In this document: piece by piece, positions 10,901-20,800 of the stretch
How positions within the stretch are numbered: position 1 is the first letter of the stretch
Layout of the letters: the number at the start of each line of letters is the position of its first letter
DNA from: Rhodosporidiobolus odoratus
Taxonomy: Eukaryota; Basidiomycota; Microbotryomycetes; Sporidiobolales; Sporidiobolaceae
Reading direction: 5' to 3'
Length of the DNA: 64,000 nucleotides
NCBI GenBank assembly: GCA_034387635.1
Contig: JAOANU010000007.1
Location: 682,001-746,000, forward strand
Program-made: the position numbers and the translations under genes
Notes under the pieces: model-generated
The model's input: only the letters and a program-made list of their open reading frames with translations
What the model was told of the DNA's origin: nothing
Database searches by the model: none

Positions 10901-12765
10901 CGAGTAAGGTTGGGATCGGAGCAGTACTGCTGCAGGGGGAGGACTGGAGGACGGCCACTCCCATTGGGTTCTACTCGAGGCAGTACATTGCGGCGAAGAA
11001 AAACTACCCTACGCACGAGCAGGAGTTACTAGCTATCGTCGCTGCGCTAAAGGCATGGCGCGTAGACTTGTTGGGCGTCCCCTTCAAGATCTTAACGGAT
11101 CATGATACGCTTCGTCACTTCGGGACACAGCAAACGCTCTCGAAGCGTCAAGCGTGGTGGACGGAGACGTTAGCGGACTATGACTTCTCTTTGGAGTACG
11201 TACCAGGACCGCAGAACACGGTTGCGGACTCCTTAAGCCGTTTCTCCTTCTCGGACGAGGAAGTGGCGGTGGCGGTTTGCGGGATCTTGTCGGTTTCACT
11301 CGCACAGTCGGTGGTTGAGAAGATCAAAAAGGGATACGCTGACGATCCGTTTACCGTACAGATCGTTCGCAACCTTTCTTCCTCTCCCTCCTTCTCTCAG
11401 CAAGACGGCCTTCTCTACTTCGAAACCGACCGGATCGTGGTACCCAAGAACAAGGTGGTGCGTGAGGCGTTACTACATGACGCTCACGACGCTCTCGGAC
11501 ACCTCGGACCGCGCAAGACGCTCAAGGCTCTCTCGATGTCGTTCTACTGGAACGGAATGAACAAAGAAGTTGAGTCGTATTGTTCTTCTTGCGATGGATG
11601 TCAACGGTACAAGGCGCGGACGACGAGACGGGCCGGGAAGCTTCACAGCCTACCAGTGCCGTCTCGTCCCTTTTCGGATGTCGCGTTGGATTTTGTGGGA
11701 CCGCTTCCCCTTTCAGAAGGGAAGGACATGCTTCTGACGATGACGGATCGGTTGACGGGCTACTCTTGCATCCTACCGTGCCGTTCAAAGGACGGTGCGA
11801 AGGAAATAGCAGAGTTGCTCTATCGGGGGTGGTATTGTCTTTTCGGTTTACCCGAACGTCTCGTTTCGGATCGGGACAAGCTCTTCACATCGAAGTTCTG
11901 GCGCGCTCTACACAAGCGTGTCGGTCTTCAGTTACAGATGTCAACGTTCTTTCACCCCGAAACAGATGGTCGCTCGGAACGGACGAACAAGACGGCCATT
12001 CAGATCCTCCGGCAGTACGTAACAAGGCATCAAAAGGACTGGGTAAGTCGTCTCTCCACTGTCGAGTACTCCATCAACGCTGCCGTGAACGACTCCACAG
12101 GAAAATCACCATTCGAGGTCGTTCTCGCTTACTCGCCTTCCCTCTTCCCCTCTTCCTCCTCCGCCCCCTCTCCGGTTCCCGCCGTCGAAGACGTTCTCGA
12201 GGATTGCAAGGCTACGATTACGGAGGTCCGGGAAGCGTTGGCGGCGTCGAAAATCCGGCAAGCGGAACAGTCAAACCGGAAGCGGGGGGAGGATCCCTCG
12301 TTTTCGGATGGGGACTGGGTGATGGTGGATTCAACGGACCGGAGGTCGCGCTACAAAACACGGGGCGGTGACGTACGTGCGGCGAAGCTGTTCCCTCGCT
12401 GGGACGGACCGTACAAGGTACTCGAAACTTTCCCCGACACTTCCACTTTCCGCCTCGATCTCCCTCCTCTCGACCGCGCACACCCGGCATTCCATTCTTC
12501 CAAGCTCAAAATCTACACTCCCAACGACCCCTCCTCCTTCCCCTCCCGCGAACCTCCTCGTCCCGATCCCATCGACGTCGACGGCGAAGCAGAGTTTGTG
12601 GTGGAAAAGATCGTCGACGAGAGAAAGTTTAGGAGGAAAACACAGTTCATGGTGAAGTGGGAAGGTTACCCAGACACGGACAACTCGTGGGAACCAGCGG
12701 AAGGACTCGAGGACACGGCGGCATTGGAAGAGTGGTTAAAAAAGAAGGGACGGGGGGAGGTTTAG
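7936..12765 (+). CDS. Gag-Pol polyprotein with C-terminal chromodomain
   Basis: A single frame of 1609 codons holding all retrotransposon functions. Order: Gag with a CCHC-like knuckle near residue 369 (CFKCRESYVEHEGRDC, CX2CX6HX4C); aspartic protease at about 475 (ADSGSS); reverse transcriptase about 710-900 with the catalytic FVDDII near 834; RNase H (MTDASKVGIGAVL, THEQELLAI); integrase with an HHCC zinc module (CSSCDGC) and DDE residues in LDFVGP, VSDRDK and DGRSER; and a chromodomain at about 1553-1609 (MVKWEGYPDTDNSWEPAE). Gag and Pol are fused without stop or frameshift, as in Tf1-type elements. The first ATG (7936) lies in the 5' LTR. A later ATG at 8218 directly precedes the recognisable Gag and may be the real start. 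Confidence 0.95.
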   Translation: MFSRRSARVLVETLTFHFFLTTDPAATLAPRVTRSYAKQYGVLPINPSHYPQERRRHPLDPPPPHSTSDSGSLPSSASEADEPPTALRKRTTRIMTPTTSTTYSYQPGKAPVLIDSFPAGLTAFVRSAKLYFKTKSVKEDEDKVAYLGAGLVNFAELSNWYLSAAAEHESRSYDTFVAELQRRALPRDYVWEAKGRLRSAKQGDEDYEDWSDFMRSEHLALTINILSTRDFVEYLLYGMDVELSAVLRRGQALKNSGFHQDDLTSVALSSAPLAFTTPIDYDKFDREARDEWSKIAFRRRSNAQQVKNLTKKTSSSVGTGAVKNGSSSPRLPKVVTGVTETVTNGAGTDTPRLKKLTDLERDWLSDTKGCFKCRESYVEHEGRDCKVWAPPGHVVPVPAGWSKGKPIPPSFIAANSGRIGSMVAALHLDDSESDVDIPGHFADGSDSSDLDSCAFPPLSLRFSSKRGSRSVLALADSGSSVTLIADKLAFELGLERFRLSRPKRVRVAIQGGDDSFLITEFVRSRTELENGSWASGATTFLVAPLSEPFEVILGVPFLRTNRISLVAFPEPRILVDQGDKKEPYDLLADVQGPSTAFETLVSADPSAGKILSEIAASCAATLVDKTEKEINERDNMKRRADKLMTEFDDLFPSTLPPLAADALERSKARHRIRLVDNDKVHNQRGFSVPRKWRESWKRMLEEHLAAGRLRPLTSPFASAAFVVPKKDKTADPRWVNDYRGINSNTVKDRTPLPLTDEVLSDAALAKVWGKIDMTNAFFQTLMHPYDIEKTAIKTPWGLFKWTVMPQGLCNAPATHQARVNEALWHLIGVCCQAFVDDIIIYSNSIEEHEENCRRVLSALREAGLFCSRKKTDLFTLCTEFLGHITSRDGLEASSEKVDKILNWPRPKTVTQVRGFLGVVQYLRKFIPDLAKFTSTLTPLTKKGMAGIESLWTDKEERAFEAIKRIVTSLPVLKPIDQASGETIWLMTDASKVGIGAVLLQGEDWRTATPIGFYSRQYIAAKKNYPTHEQELLAIVAALKAWRVDLLGVPFKILTDHDTLRHFGTQQTLSKRQAWWTETLADYDFSLEYVPGPQNTVADSLSRFSFSDEEVAVAVCGILSVSLAQSVVEKIKKGYADDPFTVQIVRNLSSSPSFSQQDGLLYFETDRIVVPKNKVVREALLHDAHDALGHLGPRKTLKALSMSFYWNGMNKEVESYCSSCDGCQRYKARTTRRAGKLHSLPVPSRPFSDVALDFVGPLPLSEGKDMLLTMTDRLTGYSCILPCRSKDGAKEIAELLYRGWYCLFGLPERLVSDRDKLFTSKFWRALHKRVGLQLQMSTFFHPETDGRSERTNKTAIQILRQYVTRHQKDWVSRLSTVEYSINAAVNDSTGKSPFEVVLAYSPSLFPSSSSAPSPVPAVEDVLEDCKATITEVREALAASKIRQAEQSNRKRGEDPSFSDGDWVMVDSTDRRSRYKTRGGDVRAAKLFPRWDGPYKVLETFPDTSTFRLDLPPLDRAHPAFHSSKLKIYTPNDPSSFPSREPPRPDPIDVDGEAEFVVEKIVDERKFRRKTQFMVKWEGYPDTDNSWEPAEGLEDTAALEEWLKKKGRGEV

Positions 12766-12783
12766 TCGACGGAGCATCGACTC

Positions 12784-12800
12784 GGGAGGGAGGGGAGGGG
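12784..12800 (+). other. Polypurine tract of the retrotransposon
   Basis: Seventeen consecutive purines, GGGAGGGAGGGGAGGGG, immediately before the 3' LTR. This is the position and composition of the plus-strand primer for reverse transcription. Confidence 0.9.
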
Positions 12801-13080
12801 TGTAAGCCCGTAGCTTACGACGGACGGTAGTAGCAGTATGGAGCAGTAGGAGAAGGAAGGAAGAAGACGGAAAAGCTGAGACAGGAAGCGGAGGTTGAAG
12901 TTGAACGAGCTTCTCCCTGGTTAGCTCCCTACGCATTCGCTGACGGGACTATCCAGGTGAGCACCGTCTCTGTAGCGGTTAGCTCCCTACGCATTCGCTG
13001 ACGGGACTATCCAGTAATACACTCTGGTCCTTGTTCTCGCGGCGCAGTGCGAGAGTGTTGGTCGAAACCTCGACCTTCCA
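12801..13080 (+). repeat. 3' LTR
   Basis: 280 bp, same as the 5' LTR except for one substitution near the end. It carries the same 38-bp internal repeats at 12919-12956 and 12977-13014. The AACGT duplication follows directly. Confidence 0.94.
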
Positions 13081-16000
13081 AACGTCCTCCTCCCCGCCGC
13101 CTACTCCACCTACGTCTTCCTCGAGCAAGAAACGATTCGCTCGAGTAAGCCGCACGGTAGCGTATTCTGGTGGACGGTTCTGGTTTTCATGCGTTGTCGG
13201 TGTTGGGTTGTTCCGCCGGAGGAGGAATCGTGGGCAACACCCTCACCTCGCAAGGCGAGTCACACTCTACTCTTTCCTAACTGTTCTAGTCTGATTAGAT
13301 TACGTCCTCGTGTACAGAAGCGCCGTGTTGACCCGACCTTGGCCGCGTCGCCTTTGTCTTCTTCTCCTTCTTCTCCTCCTCACCTTCCTTCAACTTCAAC
13401 CTCTTCCCCGCTTCCCAGCTCCTCTGTCTCCCCTGGAGAGTCTGGTGCCTGTCCTGTCAAGAAGAAGAAGACCGCAGCTCCCAAAGCAAAAACGAAACCG
13501 GCGGCCAAAGCCCCGCTCAATACCGGCGCGTCGGCAGCGGAAAGGGCAGATATTGTGAGTTTGATGACGCGGGAACAGCGGTTGGAGGAGGAGGCTGAGC
13601 AGAAGCGCCTCGAGAGGGAGCACGAGATTGCGTGCGGAAATGCGGAGCGAGTTGCGGCATTGTCAGCGGGACGAATCTGGGGTAAGTCCTCTTCCACCCA
13701 AGAACCAAACTTGGCTCACTCTTGCACCCTCCACAGAACGCCACATCAAGAAGCTCAAAACTATACCTGAAGCCACCAACTTCTTCCAGTATGCCCGATT
13801 GATTTCGTTCTCAACTTGCTGTACTTCATCCTAATAATTTCCTTCATCAGACGCCGTTCCATCCCTCTTCTCTGTGCCTATGTCCCTACGTCAAAAAGGG
13901 AGGCGCGCTTCACTTGCGTAGAGAGTCCGACTGCCGTTATTCCAGCCAAACATCGCCTGGACGGTCTCGCCCTCAGCGTCTTCGTTCACTTGCCCGACAC
14001 TGTCCTTTTTGTTCTGGAGGAGTCCCTCAGACTTTATGCTCGGAGCCTTCTAGGGGACGTCACGCTTGAACAACTCAAGTGCGTCCCATCCTGTGGTCCT
14101 CTTCTCCGTACAAACTGACTAGGCTAGTGCACAGCCATAAGCAACTGCGAGTCTTGACCACTGCGCCGCCGCAAATCATCGACTTTCTCCACCCCATGAT
14201 GATTCGGGTGCGTAAGCGGTCTTGGCTGTCCCCACAAGCGCTACCTTACCGTGACCCTCTTTCTAGTTGACCGAGCTTGCAGTCAAAGAGAACGGCAATC
14301 TGACCTTTGACGAAACGCTACTGCTCGACAAGACCCACCAGATGTACGAAGCAGCCCTTCGCATCGGATCCCTCAACACAAACGAATATCTGCACTTCCA
14401 GAACACTCGCCTATACCTCGAGTTGCCCGCAAGAGACATCCTCTCCGACGCCAGGCCTTCCGAGGCCTTGGCTACGAAACTACGGGAGGGCCTCGAGCTC
14501 ATTCGGCAAGCAGCAGCAAAGTACGGTATCAAGGTCAAGAGCGACAATGTTCCCTCTGCAACTGCTTAGCTCTTTGAATTCCCTCCGACAGTGCCCGATC
14601 TCCCCTCTGCTACCGTCAACTACCCTGCCCCCCCACCGTCCACATCATCAGCCCGCCCCCGAGCCGCTCCCACTTCTTCTCAGCCCCGCCCTCCCCCCCT
14701 CGCCCAAGCCGCATCCGCTGCCGGCTCGCCCAGCGTGTCCACCTCAACCCCTTCTTCCGCGCCTGCGCCAAAGGAGCCTCAACCCGTCCCGCAAACCCCG
14801 ATGCAAGCCGAATACATGCAACGCTGGTACAGGCACCCCCTCAAGACGGCGCTGGGCGTACTTCGGGGGCAGGCGAGCCTCAAGGGGCTGTTCACGGTGG
14901 ACCTCAAGAAGGGAAGGAAGGAAATCATCGATGACGAGATTCCTATCGATATGTACCGCCTCAGGAAGGATGTTACCGGGAACGACTCAACGATGGGTGG
15001 TATGAGGAGGGGAACAGGTCCGGAAACTCGGTTCTTCCATCAGTTTCCCGTACGCTTCCTGTCTCTCCCTATTCTTACTGTGTTGCTGAGTATCAGAGTA
15101 TGTGTCGCGCAGGGTCATGATGGCGACTGCTTCAGCGACGTCTTCCTCGACACTGTTCCTCAGCTAGGCAACTGGACAATGGACCTCTTCTCACACCGAT
15201 CAACAGCTACCTCAAAGGTCTTCTTACAGACAAAGCAGTATTGGACTGGGCTGCAAGGTATGTCATTCCCTTCCCCGCGTTGCGAAAACAAGCCTTACCT
15301 CCCTCTCTCTCTTTCTCGGTAGACCGAACACCTCTGCTCTTCTGCAGTGCTCGGCTGCCAATGGCCATCGTCTTCGTCCCATATTGGAGCGTGTCAACAA
15401 GGTTCTCGCAGTAAGCCCTATATTTCGCCGCCTCGGGGCCGCAGGAGCTGATGCCGAACCTCGTTGCCGGCTTGTCAGGTCTATCTCGCCAAGAACGGTT
15501 CACTCAGCGCCGCCGAAGCCGCCCGTCCTTGGTTCACCATGGTCATGATCGATATGGCGTCCTTCAGCCTGCATCACTCGAAGCAGCTCATTGGCGCCTC
15601 GCTCGATGGAAGTGCCATCGTCGTCTTGACCGGTTCTCCCAACCCCTCTCGCCAAGGTTACGGCGCACAGGGGCTGCTCGCCAGTCTGATGCGCTGTTTC
15701 CGCGGCGCCTCATCCGAAACGGCGGTCTTGACCGTTCTCCCGACAACCTCGATCCTTGCTCAGCAGCTTTTCCAGCTTCGCAATCGAGCTGAAGCATTCA
15801 TCATTCAAGACAAACACATCATCGCCGTCTCACCAGAAACCACCAAAGCGGTCATCGACGCTCCGAAGGTGAGGGCGGCCAAACTCGAGCTGGCGAGGGT
15901 GACTCAGATGGAACGGGACAAGATGCGACAAGTCGGTTCTATTTCCTTATTTCGTTCCGCTGCATACTCACAGCTCACGGCTCGCATTCCAGGAACAACG

Positions 16001-17199
16001 CCTCAAAGCAATCGATCACGACCTCAACCCCGCAGCAGACCCAAGAACGCCTCTTTCCGTCCCTGGACAATTCGCAGAGCGTGCCAAATCCCTTCTACGC
16101 CTCCTCAGCGATTCCACCACTTGCACCAAGAATTGCGTACAACGCGACGCCCTCGATAAGGACATAGGAGAGGGAGCTGTAGTCAGTGAAGGAGAGCGAA
16201 GTCGAGCAATGAGATTAGCGGTAAACGCAGAAGGCGAGGGGATTGTGCGCGACATGATCAGGCCGGGGGACAAGACCGGTGTTTATCTCCAACAAGCACA
16301 AGGGGAGAGGGTAGATGTTGAGATACTGTGTTGTACTTGTGCACGGTGCGTCTTCTACCTCTTGCTTCCTGGCGACATATCCTGAATGAACGAGTCTGCA
16401 GCTGGCTAAGTTGCAATATGCCGCTTGCGAATCTCGCCAACTACTGCGTCAACCACCGCCCTCAAACACACGCGTCAGCCTGTAGTCGCTCCCTCGAGAC
16501 TCTCAACTCTCGATTGTACCGTGTGGACGACTTGGAGTCTGCAGAAGAACAGGGGTTGGATTTGCGGCAGGAAGCGGTCGACGACCTCATCGTGTGTTGA
16601 TTCTGCTGCTTTCGCTTTCCATCTGTACCGTACTGGCGCCGCCTCGAAATGAGCTCCAGGTATTGATGTTTCGCCTTGGACAGACCTTCTCCACCTACGA
16701 CCCCATCACCAATGTCCGACTACTGTTCCCACTCTATTGCTGGTACACCCAGTTGACGGCAAAACTGGAAAGACACGGTACGCGCTGGCGCAGACTTCTG
16801 ATGATGAATGAGGGGCTGATGTACGATTTTCTCCAGGTGACATCGCTAACTCTCTGGACTACTTTCTCCGATGCGAACTCCCCCCAGACCATCCGTCGTT
16901 TGCCTACCTGCGCAAAGTTACCGACGAAGCTATGCGAGAAGACTACAAATCCTTCTACAAACTCCTCCATTGCCTTGATGTTGGTTACGAGAGTCATTTG
17001 AGCCTGACTGGTAACCATGGCCTTCCTTGTGAGTCTCTTCTGCTGTCGGGAACCTGTTGACTAAGACTATGTCCTCCTTGCAGTGGGTGTCGTTATCCCT
17101 GGCAAGATCAGTCTAATCATCAAGAATCTCTTTCCGTGCGTGCAAAATCCGGATGTAGCGCTACGAGTGCCGGTCGATGGGGAGGAAGAGGAGGTGTAG
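13081..17199 (+). pseudogene. Unknown long multi-intron gene, 3' part (copy A), interrupted by the retrotransposon
   Basis: A chain of about a dozen exons reads in one direction with good GT-AG borders and ends at TAG 17197-17199. Parts: an S/P/T-rich start and a lysine-rich, coiled-coil-like segment (VKKKKTAAPKAKTK; REQRLEEEAEQKRLEREHE); a conserved stretch around THQMYEAALRIGSLN; a proline-rich linker; a core with QAEYMQRWYRHPLKTALG, ETRFFHQFP and DVFLDTVPQLGNWTMDLFS; a block with GSAIVVLTGSPNPSRQGYG; a cysteine cluster near ILCCTCARWLSC; and the end VPVDGEEEEV. I recognise no known domain. Comparison with copy B fixes the frame and shows damage: an extra ACACC at about 15195-15199 shifts the frame after DLFS, and TAG at 14567-14569 is removed only if a 36-nt intron is assumed. 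With the retroelement insertion, the copy is probably dead or broken into a shorter gene. Confidence 0.6.
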
Positions 17200-17255
17200 C
17201 TTGTGTGGATGTTGTAGGTGCACAGTAGGAGAAAGTCTCAGTTTAATTTGCCCCC

Positions 17256-19105
17256 TCATCGACGCCGTCCATCTTGGCTTGCAGCAGAGGATAAAAGATC
17301 TAGCCAAGTGCACCTTTCACATCTTGAGGGGAAGCACAAAGTGCCTGAGAAGGAAGGCAAGGAACAGCTCTTGTCGCAGTTTGAAATCAGAACGGAGGTA
17401 TCGAAGGGTTCAAGCAAATAGGAGTCGAAGAAACAATTCGAGTGCTCGAGTGTGTCTGCGTGGACACTGCTGTCATTGAGCATGGTTCTCTTTGTAGTGT
17501 TGTGAGCAACGACGCTGCAATGTCCAATGCGAGAGGGTAATGGAGACGAGGATGTCTCGAAAGGTCTGTCAACGAGGCAGAGCGGAAGACTGAAAGGGAC
17601 GCACCTCCGGGCGTGGGCCGAGGCTCGAATCTTCAGGTGCGTTGCGTACTTGGCAGCAGTCCAACAGCACCGCGGGCACTCCTTGTCGAGGTGGTAAACT
17701 TGAAGGTAGGTGTGGGTGAGTTGAGCGGCTCGCACACGGCCAAGCATGGTGACGATCTTTTTAATCGAGGACTGGAGAGGAAAACGTGGATCAGTACAAG
17801 AGGGAGGGCGGGAAGATGGGGAATGAAGGCGGCTTACCACACTAAGAATTGCCTCCAAATCCTTAGTAAGCCCGTGAGTCGACTTGAGCCGACGATCACT
17901 CGAGTACTCAAGGTAGTGCATGGCGACGGTATGGTCGAGGATGTCGTCCGGGAACACCTTGTTGGTAATATTGTCGCGGAACCATTCCTACAGGCGGGAC
18001 AAGTCAGGAATCGTCCGCCGACGAAAAGTACGGGGGGAGTTAATTGACGTACGGAAAATGGATTCATTCAAAAGCTGGTACAGTCCCGTCTCTTCTCTAG
18101 TAGCGAGTAGAGAGATGTGTGAGCAACTCTGATACAGTCTAGATCAAACAAGAGAATACTCCAACAGACCTAGTAGCGAGTAGAGAGATGTGTGAGCAAC
18201 TAAAGAACAAGAAGGGGATTCCGCCTTCCAAGGCTCACTTCCGCTCTCTACCTCGCTCCACTCGTCTTTGCTCATCCGTCGCGCTCCCCTAGTCCTTCTT
18301 CTCCTCTTCACAAATTCAGAACGCTCTTCTCTGTGGCAAATTGCACCTTTGCGCCTCGTTTGGGCATCTCCGCTCGCACTTGCAGATCGATCCCACTCGA
18401 GGCCAAAGTCGAGTCAGCTGAGCAGGCGGTGAGAAGGATGCAGAGTCAGCTCAGACTTTGGCAAAGCGAAGACAGAACACGCTCACCATCGGGGTAGAAG
18501 ACATCCTCGAATTGCATAAGGCGAGCAACCCCGCGAGAAGGCACGTATCCGCCTCCATTTGCTTGTTCCTCCGAGTCCTGGTCAGACTCCTCGTTGGCAA
18601 AACCGCTATCAAAGTGGCGCTCAAAGTCTTGCACGTCGGTTGAGTCGTCAGCAGCGAGTTGGGGGTACGACGCACTGAGGAAGTCCGGGTGAAGTAGGTT
18701 AGTTTGCAAGCCGAAAAGGATGAAAGGCATGGAAAGAGAAAGTGTACAGTTGCTCCATGTCAACGGCAGCCTCAGCAAACGCGGTGTCGATAGTGTCCGA
18801 TAGCATGACAACGCGCTTGTCATTGGGAGCATTTGTCGAGTCTTGGAGGGTAGCCGTCAACTTCTTCTTCCTGGACTTCGTCTTCTCCTTTTTCAAGTTT
18901 GAGCTGTCCGAAGGTGGGAGGGCGGGGGCGGTCGCTGTTGTCGACACCTTCTTGGTCCTTGCCGTCTTTGTATTTGAGGCAGCAGGAAGTGCTGGAATAG
19001 AGACAGCAGAGTCAGAGCTAGTTGAGGGAGAAAAGGCGAAAGTGATGTACCATCCATGTGCGCAGTGATCCGAGCAGCCAGGGTTCCCTTGTCATCCTTC
19101 ACCAT
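17256..19105 (-). CDS. Unknown protein gene convergent with copy A
   Basis: A spliced minus-strand gene of about 400 codons with all frames open. The model starts at ATG 19105 (MVKDDKGTLAARITAH) and ends TGA 17256-17258. A basic segment (LKKEKTKSRKKKL) is followed by an acidic one (DSGFANEESDQDSEEQ), then VARLMQFEDVFYPD. After an intron of about 350 nt, which holds a 32-bp direct repeat, comes EWFRDNITNKVFPDDILDHT, then an exon with KECPRCCWTAAKYATH, and a cysteine-containing tail. All joins keep phase with GT-AG borders. I do not recognise the family. A possible further 5' exon lies at about 19202-19227 (acceptor CTGTAG, donor AAGGTAGAT), so the true start may be upstream, where copy B begins; the gene could be 5'-truncated. 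The basic/acidic make-up hints at a nuclear protein, which is a guess. Confidence 0.5.
18097..18201. repeat. 32-bp direct repeat pair
   Basis: Two identical 32-bp copies, 18097-18128 and 18170-18201, separated by 41 bp. Each begins CTAGTAGCGAGTAGAGAG. They lie in a long intron of the convergent unknown gene. Too long for a target-site duplication; probably a local duplication or the trace of a small insertion. Confidence 0.8.
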
Positions 19106-20573
19106 GTAGCTGATCGGGAGAAGCTATATGCACAAACACTTATGGGTGATATTTTGCTAGAGCAGCAGCGGTATACTCTCTGTTCCATCTGATCTACCTT
19201 GAGTCCGTTGACGAGTAATTGACCTACAGGTATTGGCTCAGAGTGACAGCCACGGCACCCCCCCCAGATTGATATCATTGACTGTCTCCACTCTGTCCTC
19301 TCAGTGTAGGCGCCAAACCATAACGGCTCTGCGACGAGCAAAGCTAAATAGCCGTTGCCTGCTCGCAGATCGCGAGGTCGCCGTTGATTTTGCCAGTGAC
19401 CTGCACTTTGAGACCAACTTGCTCATCGAAAGCAATCAATTATACGAAGCGGCGCTTCAAATCGCGGGCCTGAACCAAGGATATACTGCTTTTCCAGAGC
19501 CGTCGCATGTACTGCGACCAGGTTATCTATAGACTTCACTCGGGATCCACGCCAACGGAAGCGCTTGCCCTCAAATTTCAAGAAGGCTTCGACCTGTCAT
19601 GTCGGAGAGCGATCACCGTCAAGCCTCGAATATAGGATCCAACAGCCTTGACGTTTCAAACACTATTCGACAACGCGCCGCCCGTTCCCGATCCCGTAGG
19701 CCCTGCTCCGTCACAGCTCCCTCCATTGCTTGCACCTGTACGCAAGACCCCTGTCTCTACAAGGTCCACTCTGACTGCTGCAGCCAACCTCCCCACAACC
19801 TCCTCGACCAGTACCTCTTCTTCGACCTTGACCTCGTGACCTACCCCTTCTACCTCTGCCACGCCAATTGCTGCTTCCGCTGCAGCAGGAACTTTGGCTT
19901 TGTTGTCAGGCGGTGTGAGTCCGGCAGACAAGGAGAATCCAATGCACAGCGAGTATCTACGGCGCTGGGTTGGCACCGCACTCCGAACATCATTGGGCTT
20001 GCTGACTGGGGAGGTGAGCCTGACAGATTTCTTTGTGGTGGACTTGAAGAGGGTCAGTCCAATGTGGACAAGCAGGATTTACTGGATGACATGTACCGCT
20101 TGCAGGAGGATATTGCCGGGAATGGGCACACCATGGGAGAGTTTGCGAAGGGAACAGCACCAGGTACTCAGTTTTTCCATCAGTTCCCTGTGCGCTTCTT
20201 TTGCTCCCCCGTTCTTCAGGCTTATCAGGACTTGCTCATTCTCCTCCTCGCAGGGCTATGACTGCAACTTGTTCGGCGATGTCTTCCTTCAGCTGCTGCC
20301 TCAATTGGGAGATCGGACGATGGATTTGTTCTCGATCAATGCTTACTTGTAGGACTTGTTAATAGACAAGGCTGTATTGGATTGGGCCGCACCGTACGTC
20401 CTGGTGGTACCTCGCACGTGCGTGGAGCTGACTCACTTGTGATGTGCTTCTGCAGACCCTATGAGAATGCTCTTCACTGCTGCTCCGCCAGTGACGGCCG
20501 TTGCTTGAGACCGATCCTCAAACGAGTCAGCGCGGTCCTTGCCATAAGTCTCTGTATGGAAGGCGGATCACTC

Positions 20574-20800
20574 TGCCAACACTAAGCGCAGCTAAGGAGA
20601 ACCGCGTTGTATTGCTAGTTCGATCTGTTAGCGACAGCGTAAGGCTATACAAAGTGAGAGCAAGCTACCTAGTTTGAACCGTTAGCGAAAGCGTAAGGAA
20701 AGAACCAGAAGCTGCCTCAGACCTTCAACTTTCCTTCCCTCTTCCCTTCCTTCCTTACTCTACTTATACTCCTCCACCTCAGTAAGGCTCTAGCCTTACA
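20574..20800 (-). repeat. Solo LTR of a diverged Ty3-like family inside copy B
   Basis: Read on the minus strand it starts TGTAAGGCTAGAGCCTTAC, the same TG-plus-hairpin design as the LTR at 7706, followed by a purine-rich stretch. It has two copies of a motif like TTACGCTTTCGCTAAC, matching the CTACGCATTCGCTGAC pair of the 7706 LTR. There is no coding sequence. It sits between two exons of copy B that are adjacent in copy A. I found no clear target-site duplication, so the left edge is uncertain. Confidence 0.6.

Larger units (their letters stand above)
7706..13080 (+). mobile_element. Full-length Ty3/gypsy chromovirus LTR retrotransposon
   Basis: A complete element of 5375 bp. Two 280-bp LTRs (7706-7985 and 12801-13080) begin TG and end CA and differ at one position that I can see (T versus C, 10 bases from the end). 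A 5-bp target-site duplication AACGT flanks the element (7701-7705 and 13081-13085). A purine tract lies just before the 3' LTR. One uninterrupted gag-pol frame ends in a chromodomain. High LTR identity, an intact frame and an intact duplication together indicate a recent insertion that may still be active. It is inserted into what reads as a coding exon of the unknown gene: joining the flanks at AACGT restores an open frame running into 13.1 kb. Confidence 0.95.

Noticed and set aside
11580..12371. 263-codon frame inside the integrase region
   Set aside because: Shadow of the Gag-Pol frame in another phase.
13081..17199. Helicase, KDZ/Plavaka transposase or telomere-linked gene identity for copy A
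   Set aside because: I looked for Walker, DDE and cysteine-cluster signatures and found none that fit; naming a family would be a guess.
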